Source of the DNA: Lachnospiraceae bacterium UBA3310
GTDB taxonomy: Bacteria > Bacillota > Clostridia > Lachnospirales > Lachnospiraceae
NCBI GenBank assembly: GCA_002361355.1
Contig: DESQ01000017.1
Span: forward strand, 1 to 64,000
Direction of reading: 5' to 3'
DNA: 64,000 nt
The notes under the pieces were generated by a model. That model was not told the DNA's origin, did no database searches, and saw nothing but the letters and a program-made list of their open reading frames with translations. Position numbers and translations under genes: made by a program. This document shows positions 40,284 through 50,543 of this stretch, piece by piece; positions within the stretch are counted from its first letter, which is position 1, and every line of letters begins with the position of its first letter.

Positions 40284-41738
40284 TTAGTTTACATAACGTA
40301 CCGTTTGAAGAATCCGCTCCACGGCGGCCTCGGCGTTTGCCGGTAAATCCCCGGAGTTTTGTTCTCCTGACCCGGACACCGTCTCTTCTGCGCCTGTATC
40401 AAAAACATGCAGGGCGTATCTCGCTAACATCCCCGAAACCCGGCTTCTCTCTATGGAATCCTCCGTGCCAAGGACAATCACCACCAAATCATGCTCCATA
40501 ACGCCATCGTCCACAGCCAGGGAGGTCACCAGACATGCCCCGGCCCGGTTAGTCGTTCCGGTTTTCAACCCCGTAGCCTCGGGTAAATTGTGCAAAAGCG
40601 GGTTCGTGTTTCGCACTTCAAAGTCAAGGGACTCTAACGTGGCTTCCTTCATGGAAGTAATGTCTGTGATCTGGGGATAAACTTTCAAAAGATAGGACGC
40701 CAGCCGGTACATATCCCCCGCGCTCATGCTGTTCTGCCGTTTTGCCGGAATCACATCCTCCGTGTAGACGGGCAGGCCATTGCAGTTGAAAAAAGTCGTC
40801 TGGGAAAGACCCAGCTCCTGCGCCTTCTGATTCATCCTTTGGACAAAGGCCTCCTCCGAGCCGGCAATAGATTCAGCCAGACACAATGCGCACTCGTTGC
40901 TGGAGGGCAAAAGCGCACCCACCAAAAGTTCCTGCACGGTGATCTGTTCCCCTGCTTTCAGGGGAACCACCCCGTCGTCCGAAGCAGCCAGCGCTTCCAC
41001 CGCTTCTGAGATTGTGACCGGTTCGTCAAGGGCAAGCTGTCCTGCCGAAATGGCATCCATAGCCAAAAGACAGGTCATGAGTTTGGATGTGCTGGCAATC
41101 GGGTAAGGCATATCGGCCTGATACTCATAATAGATTTCTCCGGTAGTGGCATCTCCCACCAATACGCTGTTGACTCCAGAAAAATACCCGGCTTCCTCCA
41201 GGGCCGCAGGGGAAATGCCAAAGGGCTCCTGCGTGTGAATCTCTACAAAATCCGCGGCGGGAACAGCAATTTCCACATCCAGAATCATAGCCAGATCCGC
41301 CGCCATCATAAAGCAATCGTAATCGCCGGAGGGTAACTGCATGATCAATGTATAGTAAAATGCCGTTTCTTCATTTATCTTTAGTTCATTCCGCCGCAGG
41401 GAAATATCAGGATTTTCACTGTCCTCCCACGGCGTATTTTCCACTCCCACAGGTATGTATCCGCTTCCCGGATTCAGGGAGACCTCATTTTTTGTAATTT
41501 CCAGTGAAAACGATTTCTCTGTGCCGTTAAGAAGCATGGCCATGTCCCGCAGGGAGAGATAGGTGTTGTCCTCATAACCATAATCCAACGTTTTGACTGT
41601 GCCTGTGCCGCCGGTATCCGTCTGCACCTGACAGGCACCCGGAATTTCAAAGTTGGCGGCCGCCCTGATGGGCAGAAAAGAACACAGCAGGACAACAGAC
41701 AATATAACGATGCCTGTTTTTTTTAAGATGATTTTCAT
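40284..41738 (-). CDS. D-alanyl-D-alanine carboxypeptidase (PBP5/DacF-like)
   Basis: The protein has 484 residues. The signal peptide is KTGIVILSVVLLCSFLPIRA. The N-terminal 180 residues are extra for the family. The S11 peptidase domain then has SxxK as PIASTSKLMTCLLA, SxN as SSNECALCLAES and KTG as TGLKTGTTNRAG. It trims D-Ala from peptidoglycan stem peptides outside the membrane. Its start overlaps the stop of the membrane-anchored gene upstream by ATGA, so both are made together. The C-terminal membrane-anchoring helix of typical PBP5 is not evident. Confidence 0.9.
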   Translation of the reverse strand: MKIILKKTGIVILSVVLLCSFLPIRAAANFEIPGACQVQTDTGGTGTVKTLDYGYEDNTYLSLRDMAMLLNGTEKSFSLEITKNEVSLNPGSGYIPVGVENTPWEDSENPDISLRRNELKINEETAFYYTLIMQLPSGDYDCFMMAADLAMILDVEIAVPAADFVEIHTQEPFGISPAALEEAGYFSGVNSVLVGDATTGEIYYEYQADMPYPIASTSKLMTCLLAMDAISAGQLALDEPVTISEAVEALAASDDGVVPLKAGEQITVQELLVGALLPSSNECALCLAESIAGSEEAFVQRMNQKAQELGLSQTTFFNCNGLPVYTEDVIPAKRQNSMSAGDMYRLASYLLKVYPQITDITSMKEATLESLDFEVRNTNPLLHNLPEATGLKTGTTNRAGACLVTSLAVDDGVMEHDLVVIVLGTEDSIERSRVSGMLARYALHVFDTGAEETVSGSGEQNSGDLPANAEAAVERILQTVRYVN

Positions 41739-42487
41739 GGCATCTCCCTCCCCGCTTCGTCCGTAAACTGCTGCAGGGTGTATACCACAGGATAATCCTC
41801 CGCAGAAAAACCGGCGGGAACGGAACCGATCTCTTCGGACAAAACTAATGTGGAATCCTTTCGGATATAAGATTCTACCCTCGTAGTAACAGCCCCGTCA
41901 CCGTCAAACTGTCTGGTCAAAATTCCCTCCGCCGCTTCATAGGTACCACTGCCGTCGTACACAATCTGTAACGCTTCCAGGGGCGGTAACAGTTCCGCGC
42001 CATAAGACAGCAAATACTCTTCCGTGGAAATCCCGAAAGTTTCGGCTACAAGCGCCTCCAGCGCTTCCCCGTCCATGCTTCCCGTGTAGCCTGCCATGTG
42101 CAGTCTCTCTGCCAGGAGCTCCTGAAACGTCGCAGCAAACGCCCCATATGCCGCCTGCTTACAGGCATCATAGCTTTCCGGCGACACGCTGCACCGGAAC
42201 GTTCCCTCCGAGCGGGCCGTCTGCTCAAAAGTCAGATTGACCCGTATAGTCAAGTCCTGCATACAAGCCTCCAGATCCTCCAAAGAGACGGACACACCCT
42301 CTATGTCACGCAGCCAGTTATAGGCTGCCACGGCCGCGTGTTCCGTCATGTCAAGATCAGCAGTCCACGCCCCTGTAAGCGCTTCGTCTTCTGATGCGAA
42401 GAAGTGCAAATATGACAAAAGCGCGGTCGAAATGGCTAAAGTTAGAAATACCAGGGTAAATACTGCGGTTTTTATGGTTTTTTTCAT
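41735..42487 (-). CDS. Membrane-anchored hypothetical partner of the carboxypeptidase
   Basis: The protein has 250 residues from ATG 42487, with one N-terminal span (FTLVFLTLAISTALLSYLHF) and an extracytoplasmic acidic domain. The domain has no recognisable catalytic motif. The gene lies 34 bp after the phosphoesterase-STAND gene and overlaps the carboxypeptidase by 4 bp. It may assist the carboxypeptidase at the cell wall, but this is inferred from coupling only. Confidence 0.75.
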   Translation of the reverse strand: MKKTIKTAVFTLVFLTLAISTALLSYLHFFASEDEALTGAWTADLDMTEHAAVAAYNWLRDIEGVSVSLEDLEACMQDLTIRVNLTFEQTARSEGTFRCSVSPESYDACKQAAYGAFAATFQELLAERLHMAGYTGSMDGEALEALVAETFGISTEEYLLSYGAELLPPLEALQIVYDGSGTYEAAEGILTRQFDGDGAVTTRVESYIRKDSTLVLSEEIGSVPAGFSAEDYPVVYTLQQFTDEAGREMP

Positions 42488-42521
42488 TAAAATGTCCCCT
42501 GCCCACAAGAAACTGAGCGCT

Positions 42522-45347
42522 TTAAGTAATGATACCGCTCAACGTAAAGAGTTTTCGGTACTCCAAGGTCTTTATGTTGGGTACTACTTCCGGAAAATCT
42601 ATTTCACAGTGCGGTTCTGCTGACAAAATTCCTTTTTTTAAATCATTCTCCAAGTTTCGTTCTTCTCTTCTCAATGCCTCCCATTTTTTCTTTTCCTGTT
42701 CAGACATCTTGGGTTGTTTATGTCTCTTTTCCTGTGAATTGCCAATTTTTTCATCCAGAGATAAAGCGGCGGCCATCGCCAAAAAATAACTTTCGTTCTC
42801 GTACAGACGATACAACTCCAGGAACGTCAGCGCAATCGAATATAAATTGATATGCGCATTTTTAATATCAATCATCTTTCGTTCCACCTCATCTGACAGA
42901 GCAATCGCAGACAGGCAAACGCTTGCCGCCTTGTTCCCTACATTGGCCTCCGTTAACGCCCATTCGCAGAAGAAAGACCGGTTTTCCACCACATAGCGGA
43001 CTTCCCGAAATAACTGTACCGCCAGTTCCGGCTGTTCCACCTTTCGGTACAGCTTTGATAAATGAACAACAATAAATTCATCATACTCGTCTATTTTCAA
43101 AATCTCTCTGTCAAGCCGAACCGCAAGCGTGTTGTTCCAGTTCATAAAATGCTCTGATATGTACCGCCAGTTTTTGAGACGCTCCACATATTCTCCTTTT
43201 TTGTGCGCCTCTATCGCCGCCTGTGTCATCTCAATAAAAATTTCATCAAAGTCATAATGGAACTCTTCATCCAGTATCTTCCTTGCCGCCTTTGCAATAG
43301 AACCGTGACGGGTATAAATCATATCCCCGCTCACGGCACTGGCAGCTTCATCCCCTAACGGCCCAAGAATATTTCTCTTAACGTCCTTTTCTTTGCAGTG
43401 ATAAAGCTGCGCCATAACAGGTTTTGACAAAAAGAACAGTCTTTCCGAATGCATCGCCACAATATAAGCAAAAGCATTCAATAGCGTCTCATGATAGAGT
43501 TTTATTTTTTCAAGACGCCTGAGCAATTCCCGCACATGGTCATGAAGCTCGTCTCCATATCTGGTTGCCAGCATCGCTCCCAGCAAGGCGCCCTCGTCCG
43601 GCTCATTCACCTCCTCATTTTGCGAGGACTGCAGCAGACGTTTTTGCGCCTCTGCGGGGCTCAGCCCTTTCAGCTTCCCAAGGCCTTCATCTCCCAGCTC
43701 TTTCCATGCATCGATAAACTTTTTCGCATCTTCTTCACTGATTCCCTTCAAACGCGGTCTGCTAAAATTTGCCATGCTGCGCCAATCCAGTTTATCCGCC
43801 TCGCTGTTAATCCAGTCCGTATCTCTGGCGCACAATAGAAAATGCACGTGTTGAAATTTTCTTCTCTTTAGTTTTTTCAGCAGTCCAAACATCTGCTGCG
43901 CAACGGCAAAACAATTATCCACTCCGATAATCCAGCTTCCCTCTTTGGTGATATTCAAAAGCTGTTCTTCATAGAGCTGCATATCCTTCTCAGGGTTTCT
44001 CAAAACCAATGCCTGCCAGCCGTTTTCCCTGCACAATTCCCGAACCGTCTGCAGCAGGATCGTCGTCTTTCCTTCTCCTCCCGCCGCGGACAGCAAAACA
44101 CATTTGTTCTCTGCTTTCTCATCACATTTTATAAACTCCCTCTGTAACTCGAACACAATATTTCTGGGTGGTATATAAGAAGAAAAAATATCGTTATAAG
44201 CCGGTTCCTTCCCGTCAAAATATTTCAGGATATCTATTTTTTCCGGTTCTGTCAAGCCTTTAATGAAATCTTCATTGATCAATTGCCAGTTAGGCGGCGC
44301 CTGCACTATTACTTCTTCCTTTTCTTTTTTCTTTTGTCTTCCCCCTATAAGCGAAACTTCGCTGGGAAATACCCAGACATCCGTGCCCTCTTCCCTGTAG
44401 TTCTCCGGGAGATTGTCGGAAGCATCCAGCACAAATCTGTCATTGCTTGGCGACCAGCGTCTTGGCATAATGCTGACTGTCTTTTCGGCAAGATCCAGGC
44501 TGCCCCAATACAAAGAATTATAATACACATCATCTTCTCTTGCCTGGAAGGCCGCACCGCACTGAATGGATAAAAACCCGGAATCGTTAGCTATCGTATA
44601 TCCTCCGCTGTTTTTATGCATATGTCCGTGAAGATAGATTGCCTTATGCTCTGCCAGCACTGAGGAAATCTGTCTTTCCTGTCCCTCCCTCAGCCAGCTC
44701 AACGGATGGTGCCCCAGAATCAGTTTATAATCGCATCCTTCCAGCTTTTCCAGCGCTTCCTGTACGATCCATTTCCCAAAGGAAAGTTTCTCCTTGTCTT
44801 TATCAGAATTTGACAGCCACGCCGTATTGATTCCGGCAACGCCGACTTTATAGGTTTCTTTTTCCCATATGTGATAAAAACACGCTTCCTTTTCAAAAAG
44901 ATTTCCTACGGGAAAACAAAAATCGTCATCTATTGCAAAACTCTCACGGAATCCGGAAAAACGCCCAAATATTTCCTGTCTCTTTTCCAATCCGGCTTCA
45001 TCCGTATCGAAAAAAGCCGGCCTTTTCTGAGGCACTTCATATAGGGAAAAAGCCGCAACCTGGCACTTATCCCTGTCTATATCATGGTTCCCGGGAACAA
45101 TATATACTTTCGGCAGCGTATCATAAATATCGATAACAGGCAGCAGAAATTCGTTTACAAAGACCGTATATTCTTCTTTCTTCCCCTTATCCGCTATATC
45201 CCCAGTTATAAAAATCATATCCGGCAAAAAGCCTTTTTCTTTCTGCTCCCTCATATGACGATGAATGCTTTTAAACAATTTGTTCTGTGCGTAACCATCT
45301 TTTCCAGTGTGAAAATCCGACAAATGCAGCCATTTTAATTCTCCCAT
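42522..45347 (-). CDS. Calcineurin-like phosphoesterase fused to a STAND-type NTPase
   Basis: The protein has 941 residues. Domain 1 (1-270) is a calcineurin-like metallophosphoesterase: LSDFHTG (D11, H13), GD (49-50), GNHD (86-89), GHHP (212-215), GHMH (241-244). Domain 2 (about 390-700) is a P-loop NTPase of the STAND type. Walker A is AAGGEGKTT (421-429), Walker B-like IIGVDN is at 473-478, and a sensor-like FLLCARDTDW follows. The C-terminal 240 residues are helical, like TPR or HEAT repeats. This effector-NTPase-sensor plan is that of NLR-like antiphage proteins. The cleaved substrate (nucleotide or nucleic acid) is unknown. It lies upstream of the membrane-partner and carboxypeptidase genes. 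Confidence 0.85.
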   Translation of the reverse strand: MGELKWLHLSDFHTGKDGYAQNKLFKSIHRHMREQKEKGFLPDMIFITGDIADKGKKEEYTVFVNEFLLPVIDIYDTLPKVYIVPGNHDIDRDKCQVAAFSLYEVPQKRPAFFDTDEAGLEKRQEIFGRFSGFRESFAIDDDFCFPVGNLFEKEACFYHIWEKETYKVGVAGINTAWLSNSDKDKEKLSFGKWIVQEALEKLEGCDYKLILGHHPLSWLREGQERQISSVLAEHKAIYLHGHMHKNSGGYTIANDSGFLSIQCGAAFQAREDDVYYNSLYWGSLDLAEKTVSIMPRRWSPSNDRFVLDASDNLPENYREEGTDVWVFPSEVSLIGGRQKKKEKEEVIVQAPPNWQLINEDFIKGLTEPEKIDILKYFDGKEPAYNDIFSSYIPPRNIVFELQREFIKCDEKAENKCVLLSAAGGEGKTTILLQTVRELCRENGWQALVLRNPEKDMQLYEEQLLNITKEGSWIIGVDNCFAVAQQMFGLLKKLKRRKFQHVHFLLCARDTDWINSEADKLDWRSMANFSRPRLKGISEEDAKKFIDAWKELGDEGLGKLKGLSPAEAQKRLLQSSQNEEVNEPDEGALLGAMLATRYGDELHDHVRELLRRLEKIKLYHETLLNAFAYIVAMHSERLFFLSKPVMAQLYHCKEKDVKRNILGPLGDEAASAVSGDMIYTRHGSIAKAARKILDEEFHYDFDEIFIEMTQAAIEAHKKGEYVERLKNWRYISEHFMNWNNTLAVRLDREILKIDEYDEFIVVHLSKLYRKVEQPELAVQLFREVRYVVENRSFFCEWALTEANVGNKAASVCLSAIALSDEVERKMIDIKNAHINLYSIALTFLELYRLYENESYFLAMAAALSLDEKIGNSQEKRHKQPKMSEQEKKKWEALRREERNLENDLKKGILSAEPHCEIDFPEVVPNIKTLEYRKLFTLSGIIT

Positions 45348-45501
45348 AGTTTTCTTCCCCTTTTGTGGTCTTTTTTTCGTTTTTTCATCCGTTCTTATCA
45401 GTAAATTTTATATCCTTAATGAAAAGCGTAGCATGCCGCACCTGTTTTTTCAAGAATATTTGGTCGCTTGGCATAAGAACTTTACGCTTCATAATCACAC
45501 A
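45348..45501. other. 154-bp gap without a gene
   Basis: The interval lies between the phosphoesterase-STAND gene start and the multicopper oxidase stop. It holds an AT-rich stretch and the STAND gene's upstream region. No convincing promoter or ORF was seen. Confidence 0.3.
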
Positions 45502-48500
45502 TCATCGAAAACATCCCCGTATTTTACTGTATATCCCCTTGCATTTGCATCCAAACGACTGTTTCACAACCCGGAAGATTCCCCACATGCCTGATTCCAC
45601 ATCCCAGGCAAAACTGCCTGAGCGGTAAAGGTAATCTCCGGGACATCCCGCGCCATCCTTAAGCTCAATATCGAACTTATTGCCAATGCTGATTCCTCCC
45701 TGAATCGGGATGATTCTGGAAAAAGGATCCCGCTGCTGCTCCCTCCATAAATGGTCATGGATCGCAAGGGACGTATTTCTCGGTTTATCCGCAGGCATCA
45801 TGGCCCGAAAGACCACCCGATCCCCGCTGTCTTCTGCCGCGGTCTGGATCAGATTCCCTTTTACGTCAAGCAGGCGGATTCCGTTTTGGATAAACAGAAC
45901 ATATTCCCTGAAATTTTCTACTCCCGGCGCCGTTATCACTGCCTGTTCTGCAAAGCTGTCTTTTTTTCTGGTGAAATTGCGATACCATTCCGCTCCCGGC
46001 GGTTCCACAATCACCGCCCCGAACAAGCCATGGTAACGATGATTTCGCATATCTCCAAAGGACTGTATGATGCAGGCCCCGTACTCCCTATCTGCATGCC
46101 ACAGATACCGCTTACTCTCGCCCACACCCACCGTCTGCTCCCTTTCATTATACCCTATATTGATGCCGGAATCGCAGGCCGGATCATACTGCAAAAACTG
46201 CGGGTTCAGGGATACTCTCATAGACGGTGTGTACTCCTTATCCAAAGGAACTATCGGATAAGAAAAGTAAGGAACGGGCTGCTCCGGGTTCCACGCATTA
46301 TGCAGCGTAACCTCTATCCAGTCCCCTGCATTTGCCCTAAGGATCAACGGCTTAGGCATATATTTTCCCGACAGCACATACTCCACATCCTCCTTAGGTA
46401 CAAACAGCAGGCCATCCGGATCATGGTCTCCATACCGATTGTAGATCAATTTTTTCTGTATTGCCACGACCTCATAACGCCTGACCACATCATCTTTTGA
46501 CGGGCAGGGAGGAAGAGGCTGTATCATACCTTTCCCCTGACATAATGGCTGCAAGTGCCTCCGATACCGTCTATGCACACGCAGGATTCCCCACAGCCCA
46601 AGCCAGGCATCGTCGATTCCCCCAAAGTAATAGAGATAGTCTCCTGCGCCATACTTCGTCGTCACATTCAGGTTAAAGGCTTCCGATACGCCCAGCGTCT
46701 GGGACGCGACAAGCGGCGACCTTGCATCTGCCAACTCTTTTCTCCATGACATGCCCGTAATATTAAAGGAATGCTGCTCCTCATGCGCGCCGTCAATCAG
46801 GCGGAACATCAATTCATCACCCGGATAGGTTTCAAAAACCGGCGTTGCCGGGTCACCGTGTACAAAGGAACTGAAAAGATAGGCCGGGTCTTCTCTTTTG
46901 CGAAGACGCTCCCGCATCGGCTCCGCCCTGTAATTAATTCCCATGACGCCCGGATCGTCGTGCGAGCCGGGAACTTCGGGCGGATTGAGGGGATTGCCCT
47001 TTCTGTCAAAAAGGAACGTAAAATCATGGACAAACAGCGCGAACTCCCTGAAAGAAGTACCGTCTTTTCTGCGGATGACCGCCCGCGTTCCAAAACGCAG
47101 TTCTTTCCCATTCTGCGGATTGTGAAACGTGGCGCCTGCCTCCTCAATGATCAGTGCGCCGAACAGGCCATGCTGCTGGTGGACATTGGCGAACAGATGG
47201 TCATGGAAGAATACCGTCCGCAGCTCCTCGTTTGCAAAAAAGCGTTCCACTAACGTCTCATACTTTCTCGCGCCGGCAATGTTATTCCAGCCGTTGGCAG
47301 ACCCGTCTGAGACAATGGTATCAAATTTTACCAGATGCAGATGATGGCCTACAATATCCGTCCTGGTTCTTTGCTGGAACGGGCTTTCTTCGATAAATTC
47401 CGGCAGAAGGTTTGTGGTGCGAAGCTCAATACAATCCCCCGCATTCGCGCGGATGACTAACGGTTCTACTTTAATTTCCTGTCTCTCCACTTTACGGATA
47501 TAGCATTCCAGCCCTCCATGACGCTCCAACTCTTCCTTGAGGACAAAAAACCGTCCCTGTGGGTCATGCCAGCCATAGCGGTTGTATGTAAGTCTCGCCT
47601 GTACCATGGCTATCTCAAACACTCTTATTTTTTTATCCGTACAGCACGGACAGGTATCCGTGTACAACGCACCAGGTTCTGCATTTTCTACAAAATTCGC
47701 CCTCTCAAGCAAAGTCGCTTTATTGGTCACCTCCCCATTCGGTTTCCGTACGCCAAATGCCGTACGCCAAATGGCGGCTGCAACGGGCTTTCGCCAAACC
47801 TGCCCTCGATAAAATTCGGATATCCCGGATGGCATTTATCTTTCTTTGGTGGACACTCCCTGTCTTTTAACGGCATAAGAGCCGCAATGGGCGTCCCATC
47901 AGGCAATTTCCCTGTTCCGTCCTGAAGCCGGTCATAAATCCTCCATAAAGTCCACATGCCTTCCATAAAATGAGGATAAAGATGACAATGGAATATCACA
48001 TCTCCGATCACATGGTTCAGGCTTCCTGCACCATATAAAATATCCAGTGTATAACATTCCTGCGGGCTGATGGTGATGGAATCCAGAATCGTTGAAGCAG
48101 GATTATCCGCTTCCAGCCTCCACTGATGGTTGTGAAGGTGAAACACATGGGTCTCCTTCACGCCTCCATGAAGCAGCCTGATTTTTACCGGATCACCCAC
48201 ATACGCGAAAAGAATCGGCGGCGCCGGATCGCCGTATACCCAGGAACTCATGGAAACATCCTCCCCAGAGTCGGCGGGATCATGTGAATGCGGCATCCGG
48301 TTGCGCATGGGTTCGGAACGGTAGCTGATTGCCGTTGTTGACGCCGGAAGGCCGGTGTGCGGGTCGATTGGCTGTTCACCATCTTTATTCAGGATTTCCA
48401 GCTCATCATGGAAAAAGACGCTGTACTCCCTGAATGCCGGCTTTCCGGGCTGATAAATATCTGCCATTAGCCCGCTTTGTAGTTTTTCCCCCGTTTCCGG

Positions 48501-49010
48501 GTCGAACCACTTTGCCTCCGGTGCCTCCACAATAACAGCCCCAAACAGGCCGTGGATATTGGTTGCATCCTCGGTGCTTCTTGGATCCGCCATATCATGG
48601 AACAGATAGACGCCTTCTTTGTCGGCATACCAGGTATACCAGATTTCCCCGCTTGTGGTGCTGTCTCCATTGTATCCTACACTGGCTCCGTCTGAGGTAT
48701 TGACATCATAGGATAATCCCTGCACATGGATCGACAGCCTTCTGTTCAGGGAATTGCGGAACCGGACTTTTACCGTATCCCCAAGATTGACCCGGATTAT
48801 CAGTGGCTGTACTTCCTTATATGGCTGTGGTATCTCCATCTCAAATCTCTCAAGGGCTTCCCTCTGAATCCTTTCCGCGTCCTCCTCCAGCACATAAAGC
48901 AGGCCGTTTGGATCATAATCTCCATATTTGTTATATACGATAGGGATCTGTATTGCCTCAATATGGAAAGTCCTGACATTTTCCCTTTTTGGATATTTAC
49001 ACAGTTCCAT
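45502..49010 (-). pseudogene. Large multicopper oxidase (MnxG/ceruloplasmin-like), frame broken
   Basis: Two frames (49010-47727 and 47835-45502) together make one protein of about 1164 residues when one copy of a 14-bp tandem duplication at 47746-47773 is removed; the join then reads LQPPFGVRKPNGEVTNKA. The protein has about six cupredoxin domains. Copper motifs are HLHNHQW and FHCHLYPHFMEGMW (N-terminal half), then GHHLHLVKF, FFHDHLFANVHQQHGLFG, YLWHADREYG and IHDHLWREQ. The length and domain count fit the MnxG manganese-oxidase/ceruloplasmin type. No signal peptide is seen. The start at 49010 overlaps the DUF2935 gene by 14 bp. As written the product is truncated at the end of the second domain set. 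Confidence 0.85.
47746..47773. repeat. Perfect 14-bp tandem duplication causing the frameshift
   Basis: CCGTACGCCAAATG occurs twice head to tail at 47746-47759 and 47760-47773. The extra 14 bases are not a multiple of three. Deleting either copy fuses the two oxidase frames exactly, so the duplication is recent or reversible. Confidence 0.95.
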
Positions 49011-49923
49011 ACGAATCCCTGCCTTTCCGGGCACATTCCAGAATGCGCAGATAATGGTTCGCTTCGCGGAGTACATGATCCGCCAAAAGCGGAAGGATAA
49101 CAGAACGGATCTCACAGCCCGTAATTCCCTCTGTACCTGCTGTCTTAAACTGCTGATATTGCCTTGTCGTCTGTAACGTTTTTGCAGTCAGGGCATTCAT
49201 CGCCTTACAGTCCTGCCGTCTTGCCTCTTCCAAAAGGCGGCAGTAATCTTTGGCAAATCCATCGGCCGTTTCCATCAGTTCGCATTCCGTCGGGTCTAAC
49301 AGCCCCCTGATAAACTGGGCATGTTCCATCATAATCTGATTCCAGAATAATTCGAGATTTCTTAAATCCGGTGCGGCGATCTTTCCTCTCTGCTCAAGCT
49401 CCAAAATCATCTCACGGTACAATTTCGCTTCCCGCAGAATATGCTCGATCAGCAGTGGATAGTTTGTTGTATAAAGCCTGCACCTTGTCACCTCTCTCAG
49501 AATCTCTTCCTTGAAGGAAATCAATCCATTCAGGCTTCTTAACATCTGCTGGTTCAGCCTTCTTACCTGCAAAACAGTCTCCCTGTTTATCGTACCGCAG
49601 TTTCCGGCGCGGAGTCGTTCTTCCGCCTCCGTAATCTTCCCATCAATCGGAATCCCCGTCAGATTTTCCGTCTGGCACTCCGCTTTTTTCGTAAATTCCG
49701 TTACCACCTCCCCGGAACATAATACCGACTCACTTACAATACCGTCCGCGAGTTTTATGGTTCTTCTGAGTCCTTCTTCAAATTCTTCCCGAAACTGATC
49801 TGCACGTCGTATAAACGCTGTTTCTTTCGCAGGGAATCCGGCGAGCAGGAACAAGGAATGTTCCTTCATGATTCTCCCGAAAAAAAGATGTGTTTCTAAT
49901 GATAAAATTACATATTCTTTCAT
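48997..49923 (-). CDS. DUF2935 protein, ferritin-like helical
   Basis: The protein has 308 residues. It has two related helical halves, each beginning with an E-x-x-F/Y-W-x-x-I-M-x-E-H type motif: FFGRIMKEHSLFLLAGFPAK near the start and LFWNQIMMEHAQFIRGLLDP near residue 190. Each half continues with conserved His/Glu helices such as PLLIEHILREAKLYREMILE and PLLADHVLREANHYLRILEC. This is the pattern of DUF2935 proteins, thought to be four-helix metal binders. It is the first gene of an operon with the multicopper oxidase (14-bp overlap) and may supply or store metal for it. A promoter lies at 49954-49982. Confidence 0.85.
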   Translation of the reverse strand: MKEYVILSLETHLFFGRIMKEHSLFLLAGFPAKETAFIRRADQFREEFEEGLRRTIKLADGIVSESVLCSGEVVTEFTKKAECQTENLTGIPIDGKITEAEERLRAGNCGTINRETVLQVRRLNQQMLRSLNGLISFKEEILREVTRCRLYTTNYPLLIEHILREAKLYREMILELEQRGKIAAPDLRNLELFWNQIMMEHAQFIRGLLDPTECELMETADGFAKDYCRLLEEARRQDCKAMNALTAKTLQTTRQYQQFKTAGTEGITGCEIRSVILPLLADHVLREANHYLRILECARKGRDSYGTV

Positions 49924-49953
49924 TTTTTGGCATACCTTTATCGTTTAGGTTCC

Positions 49954-49982
49954 TTTATAATACTGTATGCAAAAAATGTCGA
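49954..49982 (-). promoter_or_regulatory. Promoter of the DUF2935/multicopper oxidase operon
   Basis: Minus-strand TCGACA (49977-49982) and TATAAA (49954-49959) with a 17-bp spacer lie 31 bp before ATG 49923. They are 20 bp from the outer edge of the 48-bp direct repeat. Confidence 0.55.
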
Positions 49983-50002
49983 AAAGAGACAAAAAGCCTC
50001 CC

Positions 50003-50050
50003 CAGTTCTACCCCGGCAGGCTATTCTCGACACACAGCGCTCCATACCCC
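50003..50050. repeat. 48-bp direct repeat, left copy of the bracketed module
   Basis: The 48 bases at 50003-50050 are identical to 56160-56207. The right copy is the last 12 codons, stop codon and 5 downstream bases of the S8 protease gene; the left copy is an isolated piece. Between them lie 6.1 kb with the HipA-like pair and the SMEK-NACHT pair. Confidence 0.95.
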
Positions 50051-50293
50051 GCGTATGTCAAGTTAATGTCACAAACTTTTTTCACTTTTTTTGAAGCAAA
50101 ATCCCCGGAATCCGCATAACCTCGTGGGGCGTGTGGTTCGCTAATGCTAAGTTAGGGCAAAATTGACGGTGAATTAGTGTCAAGTTGTTTTAGTTATAAA
50201 GTGGTCGAATTCGACTGCTTTACAATCAAGCCTTTATTTGAATAAAAATTATTCATATAAAATAACACCATCTGCCTACAAACTTTTCTACCA
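50051..50293. other. Gap inside the module, left edge
   Basis: The 243-bp stretch inside the left repeat has no ORF of note. The phrase TGTCAAGTT occurs twice (about 50056 and 50189), in the contexts TGTCAAGTTAATGTCAC and AGTGTCAAGTTGTTTT. This resembles the end of a decayed mobile element, but no transposase remains. Confidence 0.35.
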
Positions 50294-50509
50294 TTATGCA
50301 ATACCATATTTTCTAAAAATACTATTTAAATCCTCTCTGCTGATTTTTCCTGCCAGATAATATGCCTTAACACTGGCTTCTATCGCTTCAAAAGCAGTAT
50401 CAAACATAAACCAATCACCTGCATTATAATATTCCTGTAGCTCTGTAAAATCACGTTGCAGTCCATCCGGCAAATTATCTCTTAAAATTATTTGTTCATC
50501 TACATACAT
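50294..50509 (-). CDS. 71-residue partner of the HipA-like kinase
   Basis: An acidic, helical protein (GLQRDFTELQEYYNAGDWFM, then FDTAFEAIEASVKAYYLAGK, ending REDLNSIFRKYG). It lies 34 bp after the HipA-like gene on the same strand. There is no HTH, so it is not a HipB-type repressor. Its size and position suggest a substrate or antitoxin of the kinase. Downstream lies only the left edge of the module. Confidence 0.7.
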   Translation of the reverse strand: MYVDEQIILRDNLPDGLQRDFTELQEYYNAGDWFMFDTAFEAIEASVKAYYLAGKISREDLNSIFRKYGIA

Positions 50510-50543
50510 TATTTATACCTCTCCCCTTACGATTTCCCATAAT

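Noticed and set aside
49010..49115. Start of the multicopper oxidase at 49115
   Set aside because: The extra 35 residues overlap the DUF2935 gene and have no cupredoxin character; ATG 49010 has a suitable site.
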